A stretch of DNA of 64,000 nucleotides from Actinomycetota bacterium (GTDB taxonomy: Bacteria; Actinomycetota; Geothermincolia; Geothermincolales; RBG-13-55-18): positions 62,001 through 126,000 of the forward strand of contig JACIXD010000004.1 of the NCBI GenBank assembly GCA_014360645.1, given 5' to 3'. Within the stretch, counting starts at the first letter, position 1. Each line of letters starts with the position of its first letter. Below, in pieces: positions 1 through 7,326 of the stretch. A program made the translations under genes and the position numbers. Below the pieces are notes generated by a model. The model saw only the letters and a program-made list of their open reading frames with translations. It was not told the DNA's origin and did not search any database.

Positions 1-460
1 CCATAATTGATTCTACCCCCACGCGAAGGGGATAAACGATGAGGTAATGCACGGTCCGAGGGCATCTCGCGTACTCTCCCCGCGCGAAGGGGATCGACAG
101 CCTCGGTGATCTCGCGCGCCACGGCCACTGCCGTACTCTCCCCGCGCGAAGGGGATCGACGAAGTCGTTGATGGACCGTTCCGAACTCCGACAATACTAT
201 CCACGCGTGAAGGGGTTGGAGGGTCCGCCATCCAGGCATGCAGGCTCACCGTTACTCCTGTCCACGCGTGCAGAGATGGGGGGTTTTTCTGTGCATCTTC
301 CCGCTTCCTGATTAATTGTGCCCACGCGTGAAGGGGTAGGGAGTCTGCCATCCAGGCATGCAGGCTCACCGTGACTCCTGCCCATACGTGAAGGGGTGGG
401 GGATATCGACTGACGAGCGGCTCGGGAATCGGACCCCCCACCCCAGCTCGAAGGGGTGGG
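1..460 (+). CRISPR. Degenerate end of a type I-E-like CRISPR array
   Basis: Eight repeat-like units recur every 60-62 bp, with their CGAAGGGG or GTGAAGGGG cores near 24, 85, 147, 208, 269, 329, 389 and 449. The two best copies (71-98 and 133-160) are identical over 28 bases with core CCCCGCGCGAAGGGG; a CCCC/GGGG hairpin followed by GAT is typical of type I-E repeats. That orientation puts the leader to the left, outside the window, and the decay from unit 4 onward fits the old leader-distal end. The stretch between units 4 and 5 and that between 6 and 7 share 26 identical bases (227-252, 347-372). No cas gene lies in the window. Confidence 0.8.
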
Positions 461-1007
461 GCGTCACATGAGGGGTGCCCGGGGACAGCGGGGGAATCAC
501 CATGGAGTTCATGCCCTGGATATCTCACCACGCGGCCAACGCGGGCGCGGAGGCGGTCTTTACTCAACCCCTTTTCTCGTTCTTGAGTTCTTGTTGCCTT
601 TGCCGGGCGCATTCCCTGGCCAGGTAGAAATACGGATGGTTGTTGCAGGAAATGTACGGGCAATCAGCGCACCGGAGGCCGTCCCCCATCAAGCACACGG
701 CGATCCCCCCCTGACGTCGGCCATGTCACATACCAGTCTTCCACCTCACCCCCTCTCTTCCCTTCCGGGAAAAACCGAGGCGCTCGAAGCCCGCCACCCC
801 TATCCGGGCACCGGCGCTTGTACTCATGATCCGGTTCAGGACACATGATCGGGCTCAGGAGACCCCGGGGTTAATGAGCTGGGATGGGGGGGCAGAATAG
901 GCTACAGGATGCGGTTCACCCGCCTCGAGACAAGCCGGTGCCGCCGGCGGCGCGGATCGTTCCAGACGGATCACGGCGGGGAATGCGGGAGAGAAGGAGG
1001 TCGGGGG
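461..1007. other. Intergenic, no gene recognised
   Basis: Both strands hold open frames here, but none has family-like sequence or a convincing ribosome site. The stretch links the CRISPR end to the lipoprotein gene and may include CRISPR trailer remnants. Confidence 0.4.
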
Positions 1008-1401
1008 TTGAAAAAGGCGGTATTGGTCTTGCTGCTCTCTGTGACGCTCACGGCGATGCCGACGCTGTTCCTGTGGGGATGCGGGGGGGTCGTCCGGGAC
1101 GGAAGGGGACGGCGCCGCGGTGACAGAAAAACCCGAGAGCGTCGGGGAAGGCGGGGGCAGGGTCTTCACCCTCACGGAGCTCGCGGAGTTCGACGGCAGA
1201 GGTGGAAAGCCCGCCTACATCGCCGTCGACGGCGTCGTCTACAATCTCTCGGGAAGCGCGATCTGGCCGGAGGGGGAGCATACACCCTGCAACCTGGGAG
1301 CCATGGCGGGCCGCGATCTCTCCCAGGAACTGAAGCAGGCGCCGACAAGCATGCGTGAGAATCTCAAGCGCTTCCCGGCAGTGGGGACGCTGGGAGAATA
1401 A
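1008..1401 (+). pseudogene. Cytochrome b5-like heme-binding lipoprotein, frameshifted at a G7 tract
   Basis: A TTG start follows AAGGAGG by seven bases and opens a lipoprotein signal peptide: LKKAVLVLLL, a hydrophobic core, then the lipobox LWGC at about residue 25. The remainder, a Gly/Ser-rich linker and a compact cytochrome b5-like domain (FTLTELAEFDG, AYIAVDGVVYNLSGS, a CNLGAMAGRD segment), reads in the next frame. The switch falls at seven consecutive G (1083-1089); removing one G gives one continuous protein of about 130 residues with the sequence CGGSSGTEGDG after the lipobox. Such single-domain proteins are usually membrane-anchored heme or small-ligand binders. The break is either a homopolymer sequencing indel or a real or phase-variable mutation. 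Taken alone, the domain could start at GTG 1120, but that start lacks a ribosome site and export signal. Confidence 0.7.
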
Positions 1402-1812
1402 GCGGTTTTCGGGTTCCAATAAAAACGACACCTGCATAAAGATACCGTTCTCGGAAAAAGACCGCCACTGGTATTCGGGTTGCGATGACAGGCACGCCGG
1501 AGATGAGCGTGACGGCGCGGCGCCGAGATCCCTTGATAGCCACGAAATGGTCTTTTACACGCTCCGTATTTTTAAGTGTCGGGTCGTCTCATGGGGATAG
1601 CGCGGCGCCGAATCCTGCGTAACGGCTTTCTTTTCAGGCGAGTCCTGGAAACACGTTGACCCGCAATGTGATGCCGTGGCTGACCCATTAGGCGGGGATG
1701 GTGAAGCGGAAAAGGCGGAGCCGCCGCCCTCCCACGGCTCGTGCCAGATGCGGCCCCCGCGCGCGGCCACGAACAAGCGCCGGGAAATGTCCCATGTCCG
1801 GGGCTGACCCCA
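1402..1812. repeat. Decayed copy of a histidine-kinase 3' end plus a REP-like repeat
   Basis: Bases 1690-1772 nearly repeat 1815-1896, the C-terminal coding part of the adjacent kinase. Read on the minus strand it gives VAARGGRIWHEPWEGGG, against VAAHGGRIWHEPREGGG in the intact gene, then goes out of frame. The phrase 'tgaccc(c)attagg(c/t)gggga' precedes both copies, so a segment of about 122 bp was duplicated in tandem. Nothing else is recognised between 1402 and 1680. Confidence 0.6.
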
Positions 1813-1813
1813 T
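1787..1813 (+). repeat. 27-bp dispersed repeat, copy 1
   Basis: Begins ATGTCCCATG and ends CTGACCCCAT, identical to four other copies in the window. It overlaps the final base of the minus-strand kinase stop codon, so the repeat begins immediately after that gene. Confidence 0.9.
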
Positions 1814-4041
1814 TAGGTGGGGATGGTGAAGCGGAAGGTGGAGCCGCCGCCCTCCCGCGGCTCGTGCCAGATGCGGCCCCCGTGCGCGGCCACGATGCGC
1901 CTCCCGATATAAAGCCCCAGCCCCAGCCCGGGGCCGCTGTGGTGCAGGGCGTCGCTCCCCTGTACGAAGCGCTCGAAGATGTTCTCGCGCTTCTCCTCCG
2001 GCACCCCCTCGCCACGGTCCAGGACGGAGAACTCCAGCCCTTCCCCGGTGCGCCGGGCGCGGAGCTCCACCTCCGAAGCGGGAGGAGAATACTTGACCGC
2101 GTTATCCAGGAGGATGATCAGCAGGTGTGCGAGGCGGTTATGGTCGAGGTGCGCCGTCCCGAGGTCCCCCTCCACCGCGACCTCGATCTTCCTCGTGCCC
2201 GCGCGCGCCCGCATCTCGTTAACCGCCAGCTCCACGGCCTCCATCACCGGGGCCTCGCGCTTGTCCAGGGCGAACAGCCCCCGCTGCAGGCGCGAAACGT
2301 CCAGGAGCTCCTCCACCACGTACACCAGGCGATCGGCGCCGGCCTCGATGGCCTTCAGGGACTCGAACCAGGTATCCCGGTCCATGCGGCCGCCGTGGCG
2401 GGAGATGGTCATTGCGTAGCCCTTGAGCAGGGTGGCGGGATGGCGCAGCTCATGGGCCGCGATGTCCAGGAAGTCCCGGAGCTGCTCTGCGCGCGCCTCC
2501 AACTCGCGCTCGTACAGCTTCTTGTCCGTGATGTCCACGACGGAGATGACGCTGCGCGGGACCTCGGGGATCATGTTCACGCTGACCAAGGCGTTTATGG
2601 GTCTGCCGCTCTTGTGCCTGGCCAGCATCTCGAACTGCATCGGACCCCTTATCTCCCCATTCAGCAGGAGGCGCGAATAGCGCTTCACCCTCTCCACGTC
2701 CTCGGGCATGATGAGGTCGATGTAGCGCATCCTGCCCACCACCTCGTCACGGGTATAACCGAAGATGTTCTCCATCTCGCGGTTGACGTCGACCACCAGG
2801 CCGCCTCTGTCCACCAGGAACATGGCCGTGCCCGTGGCCTCGAAGGTGGCGCGGTACCACGCCTCGCTCTCGCGCAGTGCCTCCTCCATCCGTTTTCTTT
2901 CCGTGATCTCGCGCACCAGGGCTAGGATGCGCCCCTCACCGGCGATGGTTCCCCGTTTGAGGTTAACCTCCACCCAAAAGAGCTCGCCATCTTTGCGCCT
3001 GGCGTGCCACACGAAGAGCTGGGGCTCTCCCGCCGCCGCCTTCCTCACCAGCTCCACCGCCCTTTCCTGGGTGTAGGGATGCACGCCGGAGCTTATATCC
3101 TCCACCCGCAGCGACCGGGCCTCCTCGGGCGTGTAGCCATACATCTCCGTCATCTTGCGGTTGACGTCCAGTATGGCCGCTGTCTCCTGGTCGTGGACGA
3201 AGATGGCGTCGTTGGCGGCGTCGAAGATCTCGCGGTAGGTGGCCTCCGAGCGCCTCAGCTCCTCCTCCACCCGCTTGAGCTGTGATATATCCCGTGCCAC
3301 CCCGATGAAACCCCTCGGGTTCCCCTTCTCGTCGCGGAAGACGGTGGTGCTCATCATGGCCGGGAATACGGAGCCGTCCCTGCGCCGGTGCCCGACCTCC
3401 CCGCTCGCCGCCCCCTCTTCCAGGGCCTTACGGTTGAACGGCGTCACTTCATCGCGCACCTGCTCGGGGGTATGGAATATCTCCAGGTGCTTCCCGATGA
3501 TCTTTCCTTCCACCTCGTGCCTGGCGTAGCCGTGCATCTCCGCCCAGGCGCCGTTAACGTAGATGATCCTCCCCTCCAGATCCGCCACGGCGATGCCGTC
3601 CACAGACTGCTCCACCGCCTGCAGGAGGCGCTTTCGCTCCTCCTCGGCGCGCCTCTGCTCGGTGACGTCGCGGGAGTTGACCACCATGCCCCGCACCAGG
3701 GGATGCTCCAGCAGGTTGTAGGAGTCCGCCTCGTGGACGCGCCAGGAGCCGTCGGCGTGGCGCACGCGCAGCTCCACGGTGCCGGTGACGCCGGGGCGCG
3801 AGAAGGCGAACTCCAGCGCCGCCCTGGCATTCTCCACGTCATCGGGATGGATGAGGGAGAAGATGCTGCTGCCCATGAGTTCCTCGGGCCGGTAGCCGAG
3901 CAGCCTCTCCACGGAAGGCCCCGCGAAGACGATGTTGCCGTCGCGGTCGAGCACCGACACCAGGTCGAGGGCGTTCTCGATGAGCAGGCGGTAATATTCC
4001 TCCCCCCGCCTCGGCTCCTTCTCCGACTCGTCGTACCGCAC
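1813..4041 (-). CDS. Sensor histidine kinase with four PAS domains
   Basis: A 742-residue cytoplasmic-looking sensor kinase with no evident membrane segment. Four PAS/PAC modules run in series, each opening with a segment like YYRLLIENALDLVSVLDRDG and closing with a DVTEQRR or DITDKK linker, covering roughly residues 15-500. The kinase core follows: H-box AAHELRHP with the phosphoacceptor near His530, N-box LLDNAVKYSPP, G1 DRGEGVPEE and G2 GPGLGLGLYIG. It should autophosphorylate in response to a small-molecule, redox or light cue sensed by PAS and pass phosphate to a response regulator; none is adjacent (the nearest is the CheY-like protein about 9.5 kb away). The GTG start follows GGAGG by about six bases. 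The stop abuts a dispersed repeat, and a decayed duplicate of the 3' end lies just beyond. The signal cannot be named from sequence. Confidence 0.93.
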   Translation of the reverse strand: MRYDESEKEPRRGEEYYRLLIENALDLVSVLDRDGNIVFAGPSVERLLGYRPEELMGSSIFSLIHPDDVENARAALEFAFSRPGVTGTVELRVRHADGSWRVHEADSYNLLEHPLVRGMVVNSRDVTEQRRAEEERKRLLQAVEQSVDGIAVADLEGRIIYVNGAWAEMHGYARHEVEGKIIGKHLEIFHTPEQVRDEVTPFNRKALEEGAASGEVGHRRRDGSVFPAMMSTTVFRDEKGNPRGFIGVARDISQLKRVEEELRRSEATYREIFDAANDAIFVHDQETAAILDVNRKMTEMYGYTPEEARSLRVEDISSGVHPYTQERAVELVRKAAAGEPQLFVWHARRKDGELFWVEVNLKRGTIAGEGRILALVREITERKRMEEALRESEAWYRATFEATGTAMFLVDRGGLVVDVNREMENIFGYTRDEVVGRMRYIDLIMPEDVERVKRYSRLLLNGEIRGPMQFEMLARHKSGRPINALVSVNMIPEVPRSVISVVDITDKKLYERELEARAEQLRDFLDIAAHELRHPATLLKGYAMTISRHGGRMDRDTWFESLKAIEAGADRLVYVVEELLDVSRLQRGLFALDKREAPVMEAVELAVNEMRARAGTRKIEVAVEGDLGTAHLDHNRLAHLLIILLDNAVKYSPPASEVELRARRTGEGLEFSVLDRGEGVPEEKRENIFERFVQGSDALHHSGPGLGLGLYIGRRIVAAHGGRIWHEPREGGGSTFRFTIPT

Positions 4042-4532
4042 GCCGTCCTCCGCCTATCGTCTCATCTGTTGGGAAGATATGGCATGATGCATCGAAGCAC
4101 CGTCACGCGACAGCCCAACACGTCAGTAATATTCTAACACCTCCGGCGGGACTTCAGATTTGACCCTCTCGGAGTGCGACCAGGTCGAAGGATTTCGCCG
4201 ACGGTCCCTATGGCCCGAGCTGCAGACGGCTCCGCGGATCGCAGGGCACGGGATGTGGATGCAGGATGCAGGTCAGTCCCCTGACGGTTCCCTATGGGTC
4301 GCACACACCCTTTTCCGCGCCTCCTGGGAACCGGTTTAGCCGTTCTATGCCATTTCATCATGCCGTTTCTTTTTCACATACCCGGGAAACCGGCCATCAA
4401 GTGGTCCCGGAAAGGCGGCTCCATCATCTCCCTCGCCCTCGGGGAAACCGGAGCTGGCCTCGGCCGCGTTTCAGGGGAATAATGGATGAAGACGCGGACG
4501 CACGGCGACGGCGAAATCTCGTGGAGGTAGAG
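4042..4532. other. Divergent intergenic region between kinase and small ORF
   Basis: No gene is recognised. It must hold the leftward kinase promoter and the rightward promoter for the small Cys-containing protein. A fragment resembling a repeat terminus (cttcagatttgaccc) lies near 4151-4165, too weak to call. Confidence 0.35.
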
Positions 4533-4766
4533 ATGGCGGAGGACTTTCCCGCGTTCACGCGGAAAGCACGCGAGATACTGGAAGGAGCTTCCCGCCTCGA
4601 GGATATCGAGGACTACCGGGAACTGCTGTGCGGAGACTGCCCTTTTTACCATCACGGCGAGGAGGAGAACGAGGAGTGCGGCAGCTTTCGTCTTCTGAAG
4701 GCGCTGCTGGAAAGAGACGCCTTCGACCTCGAGGGCGCCCTGCGGGAGCTCGCGGGGGGCGATTGA
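4533..4766 (+). CDS. Small conserved-looking protein, function unknown
   Basis: A 77-residue acidic, soluble protein. It begins MAEDFPAFTRKAREIL and has a short Cys segment, CGDCPFYH, followed by EECGSFRLLKALLE; the three cysteines and the histidine could bind metal. The chosen ATG has GGAGG five bases upstream. An in-frame ATG 51 bases earlier (4482) has only a weak site and would add 17 charged residues. No family is recognised. It lies upstream of the radical SAM gene on the same strand, but more than 400 bp and a duplicated element separate them, so a shared operon is doubtful. Confidence 0.55.
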   Translation: MAEDFPAFTRKAREILEGASRLEDIEDYRELLCGDCPFYHHGEEENEECGSFRLLKALLERDAFDLEGALRELAGGD

Positions 4767-4796
4767 CGGCGGCCACCTCTTAGTGCTTGAACCACC

Positions 4797-4992
4797 GTCA
4801 TCATGCAAGTGAGGGGAGCGACATCCGCCTCAATGGCGCCCACAGGAGCTTGTGGGGGTGGTTGACGTCGCTCACCGCTCAAGCGCTTCGCCCGCTGCCA
4901 TCATGTATATATGAAGGTATAAGGGGAGCTGGAGGGAGCGCCGTCCGGCTCCGTGGCGCCCACGGAAGCCGGCGAGGGGCGGTTGAGCGGGC
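4797..4992 (+). repeat. Two diverged copies of a structured 5' element upstream of the radical SAM gene
   Basis: A block of about 53 bases starting GGGAGCG at 4814 recurs exactly 120 bases later at 4934, including TGGCGCCCAC and GG(T/C)GGTTGA, with roughly 70% identity. Copy 1 can fold: GCGAC pairs with GTCGC and CCCACA with TGTGGG. Copy 2 has different bases at those positions but can pair GCCCGCT with AGCGGGC around it. Tandem conserved folds ahead of a gene suggest a leader RNA, yet no known riboswitch class is recognised. It may simply be another intergenic tandem duplication. Confidence 0.45.
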
Positions 4993-5168
4993 ATATTACG
5001 GCCGTCCGCGGCTCGACGGGAACGGGAAAGAGGTTCGGGTGGTCTACGTGCTCACATGCCGTCTTGCGGCGGGTAGAGGCGGGGTCACGAGGCGGGAGCA
5101 TGAGGAGAAAAGCCGTCTTCCAAGACGCCGCGCGGGGGCGGAGGACGGCAGCGAAAAGGAGTTGCGGT

Positions 5169-6347
5169 ATGAGCGCTGGTGAGCGGCCATATACGGAGCG
5201 GGATCTCCTGAGGCTCGCGGACGGCTGCTTTCTCAAGCGCCTGGAGACACCGTGCGTGTACAACGCGGCGCGGGACGAACTATACGAGCTCTCAGAGGAA
5301 GCCCTCGACTTCCTGGCCCGCTGCGACGGAACCCGCACCGTGGAGGAGCTGCGGCCCGAGGGCGCCTTTCTCTCCTACTGCCTCGAGGAGGGGCTGCTGG
5401 TGTCGGGGCAGGATATCGGGTCCAGGGAGATGAGCATCGGGGTCAACGAGGTCCCTTCCCTGCGCTATCTCATGGTTGAGGTCACCGAACGCTGCAACCT
5501 GCGCTGCCGCCACTGCTACCTCGGCGACGCGGGTTCCTCAGACCTGGACTTGCAGCTGCTCATGGCCCTGCTGGACGAGTTCGACGAGCTGGGCGGCCTG
5601 AGGCTCATGGTCACGGGCGGGGAGCCCCTGCTCTACCCGGGATTCCATGCCCTCAACCGGGCCCTGGCAGGGAGGTCCTTCCGTCCCGTGCTCATCACCA
5701 ACGGCATCCTCCTGGGCGGGGAGGACCTCTCTCACCTCAACTTCCTGGAGATCCAGTTCTCGGTGGACGGTCTCGAGGCGGGACACGAATCCCTGCGCGG
5801 CAGAGGCACCTTCACGGAGGTCATGGAGGCCCTGCGGCGGGCCGTCGCGGCGGGCATCGACGTATCGGTGGCCACGGTCATCCACGCGCGCAACCTCGGC
5901 GAGCTGGAGGAGCTGGGCACCCTGCTCTCGGAGATGGGCGTCTCCGCATGGAACCTGGAATATCCGGTGGCCAGCGGTCGTATGGCGGACAACCCCGACC
6001 TGATGCTGGCTCCCGAGGAGGCAGCTCCCTTCTTCGAGCTGGAATGGGGATGGGGCGCCCACGAGGGAGCGCCCGGCTACGCCTGCGGTGCGCACCTGGC
6101 CGCGGTGGAACCGGGAGGACGCCTGGTGAAATGCGGCTATTACCGGGAGGTGAGCGGAGGCCGCCTGGAGAAGGGCCTGCGGCAGGCCTGGCGGGACCTT
6201 CCCAAGCTGAGGCTGGAGGGGGAATGCGCTTCCTGTGAGCTGCTGGCGGAGTGCGGGGGAGGCTGCCGCTACCGAGCGGAATCCGCCTGCGGGGCGGGCG
6301 GCCCCGACCTCCTCATGTGCGCTCGCATGGGACGGCGCCGCGGTTAG
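5169..6347 (+). CDS. PqqD-radical SAM-SPASM peptide maturase
   Basis: A 392-residue protein with the architecture of RiPP-maturing radical SAM enzymes. Residues 8-80 resemble a PqqD/RRE precursor-binding domain (LADGCFLKRLETPCVYN, YELSEEALDFLARCDG). The radical SAM core carries CNLRCRHC at Cys109/113/116 for the SAM-binding 4Fe-4S cluster and TGGEPLLYPG as the SAM-contacting motif. A C-terminal SPASM-type cysteine set follows at about 306, 322, 353, 356, 362, 366, 374 and 384, able to hold auxiliary clusters. The start is the ATG seven bases after AAGGAG; an upstream in-frame extension has no ribosome site. The small Cys-rich gene 278 bp downstream is the natural candidate substrate, from proximity and domain logic. 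A tandemly duplicated element precedes the gene. A SPASM enzyme with another peptide or protein substrate remains possible. Confidence 0.88.
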   Translation: MSAGERPYTERDLLRLADGCFLKRLETPCVYNAARDELYELSEEALDFLARCDGTRTVEELRPEGAFLSYCLEEGLLVSGQDIGSREMSIGVNEVPSLRYLMVEVTERCNLRCRHCYLGDAGSSDLDLQLLMALLDEFDELGGLRLMVTGGEPLLYPGFHALNRALAGRSFRPVLITNGILLGGEDLSHLNFLEIQFSVDGLEAGHESLRGRGTFTEVMEALRRAVAAGIDVSVATVIHARNLGELEELGTLLSEMGVSAWNLEYPVASGRMADNPDLMLAPEEAAPFFELEWGWGAHEGAPGYACGAHLAAVEPGGRLVKCGYYREVSGGRLEKGLRQAWRDLPKLRLEGECASCELLAECGGGCRYRAESACGAGGPDLLMCARMGRRRG

Positions 6348-6368
6348 GCACCGCGCTCCGCACTCTCT

Positions 6369-6545
6369 GCTTTCCCCCCGTCCTTCCCGTTGAACCCCGT
6401 AACATGGGAGTATCTCCAAATCCGGCAAAGGACTCCCCGCTTTCCCCCCTGTCCTCCCCGGTGCACCTTGGAACATAAGATCTAATATGAATCCAGTAAA
6501 GAACCCCTCGCTTTGCCGCTCCTGCCCACCCCGGTGAAGCCGCTT
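6369..6545 (+). repeat. Three imperfect ~70-bp direct repeats between maturase and peptide gene
   Basis: Pyrimidine-rich blocks beginning GCTTTCCCC(C), followed by C-rich sequence and a purine spacer, recur at 6369, 6439 and 6510 (offsets 70 and 71). Copies 1 and 2 match best. They fill the gap before the peptide promoter and carry no convincing reading frame. Confidence 0.55.
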
Positions 6546-6586
6546 TCCGGGTTGACGGTCGAGGTTTATGGCTTGCGCGGCGGGTG

Positions 6587-6592
6587 TATAAT
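6587..6592 (+). promoter_or_regulatory. Likely -10 element of the Cys-rich peptide gene
   Basis: A perfect TATAAT lies 33 bases upstream of the start codon. The expected -35 position (about 6564-6569, GTTTAT) is poor. A good TTGACG at 6552 is 29 bp away, too far for a standard spacer, so an activator or alternative sigma factor may take part. Confidence 0.5.
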
Positions 6593-6625
6593 GTTTACAG
6601 GAACCACTACCAAGGAGGTGGTGAG

Positions 6626-6691
6626 ATGAGGATCACGAAGATCCCCAGACGGAAGGGCGGCACTTGCAAGTGCAATAAGAGCTGCGGTTAG
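6626..6691 (+). CDS. 21-residue Cys-rich peptide, putative RiPP precursor
   Basis: The ATG follows CAAGGAGGTGGTGAG, giving a strong ribosome site. The peptide starts MRITKIPRRK and ends GGTCKCNKSCG: a short basic leader-like half, a Gly-Gly, then a C-terminal half with Cys at positions 14, 16 and 20 (CxCxxxC). A TATAAT box lies upstream and a textbook terminator begins 14 bases after the stop, so this is a self-contained short transcript. Its position after a PqqD-radical SAM-SPASM enzyme suggests a modified peptide (for example thioether or other radical cross-linking), but it matches no precursor family I know. At 21 residues it would be among the shorter precursors. A metal-binding peptide or regulatory leader peptide is the main alternative. 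No dedicated protease or exporter is nearby. Confidence 0.72.
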   Translation: MRITKIPRRKGGTCKCNKSCG

Positions 6692-6705
6692 CACGCCCTA
6701 ACCGG

Positions 6706-6734
6706 GAGGGGGGCTTCCGGGCCCCCCTCTTTTT
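6706..6734 (+). terminator. Rho-independent terminator of the peptide gene
   Basis: A perfect 9-bp stem, GAGGGGGGC/GCCCCCCTC, with a six-base TTCCGG loop is followed by TTTTT. It begins 14 bases after the peptide stop codon. Confidence 0.92.
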
Positions 6735-6743
6735 GGTCTCCCT

Positions 6744-6975
6744 TTCCTGTTTCCTCTCCCTGCCGACGAACCGTGAGGCGCGGAGTCCTGACGGACATGC
6801 GTGCGCTCCCTCTTCCTGTTTCCTGTCCCTGGATCGACCGGGCAGTAATGCCGAGGGGTCCCGCCGGCTACGCCTTCATCTCTTTTGTTTCCTGTCTTTG
6901 GGAAGAACGAGCCACGAGGCCGACGGACCCCATGTTTCGCGCGCTCGTTACCCATTCCTGTTTCCTGTCCACGGT
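6744..6975 (+). repeat. Four pyrimidine-rich repeats at ~70-bp spacing
   Basis: Copies of about TTCCTGTTTCCTGTCC are aligned by their central G at 6749, 6818, 6887 and 6960 (offsets 69, 69 and 73). The intervening sequences are unrelated, giving a CRISPR-like regular spacing, but the repeat is short, has no dyad and the period is too long for the array at the left end. From 6976 to about 7220 nothing further is recognised. Confidence 0.6.
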
Positions 6976-7222
6976 AACGCATCCCGGGCCCCGGCCGATA
7001 TGGTAAACGGGCGCGCTTCAGGATCTGCGGATCAACAACCGGGAACAAGGACCGGCTTGGAGGCGAATCCCCGACCCCGAAGAAGGCGTTGGAAGAGGTC
7101 GGGCCCGATCCGCGACCTTCTCCATCCTTCCCGGTGGGTCATCGAAGACGAATCCCCCGTCCCCGTCCGATTCGGCAAGAAGGGTCGGCCCAGGCATCTG
7201 GCAGCTTTCCATATAAATACCC

Positions 7223-7252
7223 TTGCGATGTTCACATATTGCATGTTATAAA
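7223..7252 (+). promoter_or_regulatory. Probable promoter of the secreted hydrolase
   Basis: TTGCGA (7223-7228) and TATAAA (7247-7252) are separated by 18 bases, about 75 bases before the start codon of the downstream gene, in locally AT-rich DNA. Confidence 0.5.
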
Positions 7253-7326
7253 TATCGCGAGTAACAAAGAGGGGTTGCCGGGGGATATAGGCTCCCGCCG
7301 CGCCTCGTCGTCTGAAGGGGGTAACG

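Noticed and set aside
456-848. Plus-strand coding region after the CRISPR array
   Set aside because: Low-complexity composition, no ribosome site and no family-like motif; a chance open frame in high-GC DNA.
4797-4992. Tandem glycine riboswitch
   Set aside because: The spacing of two copies suggested it, but none of the conserved glycine-aptamer sequences is present.
6744-6975. Second CRISPR array
   Set aside because: Spacing is regular but the repeat is only about 16 bases, lacks dyad symmetry and one copy is poorly matched; no cas gene nearby.
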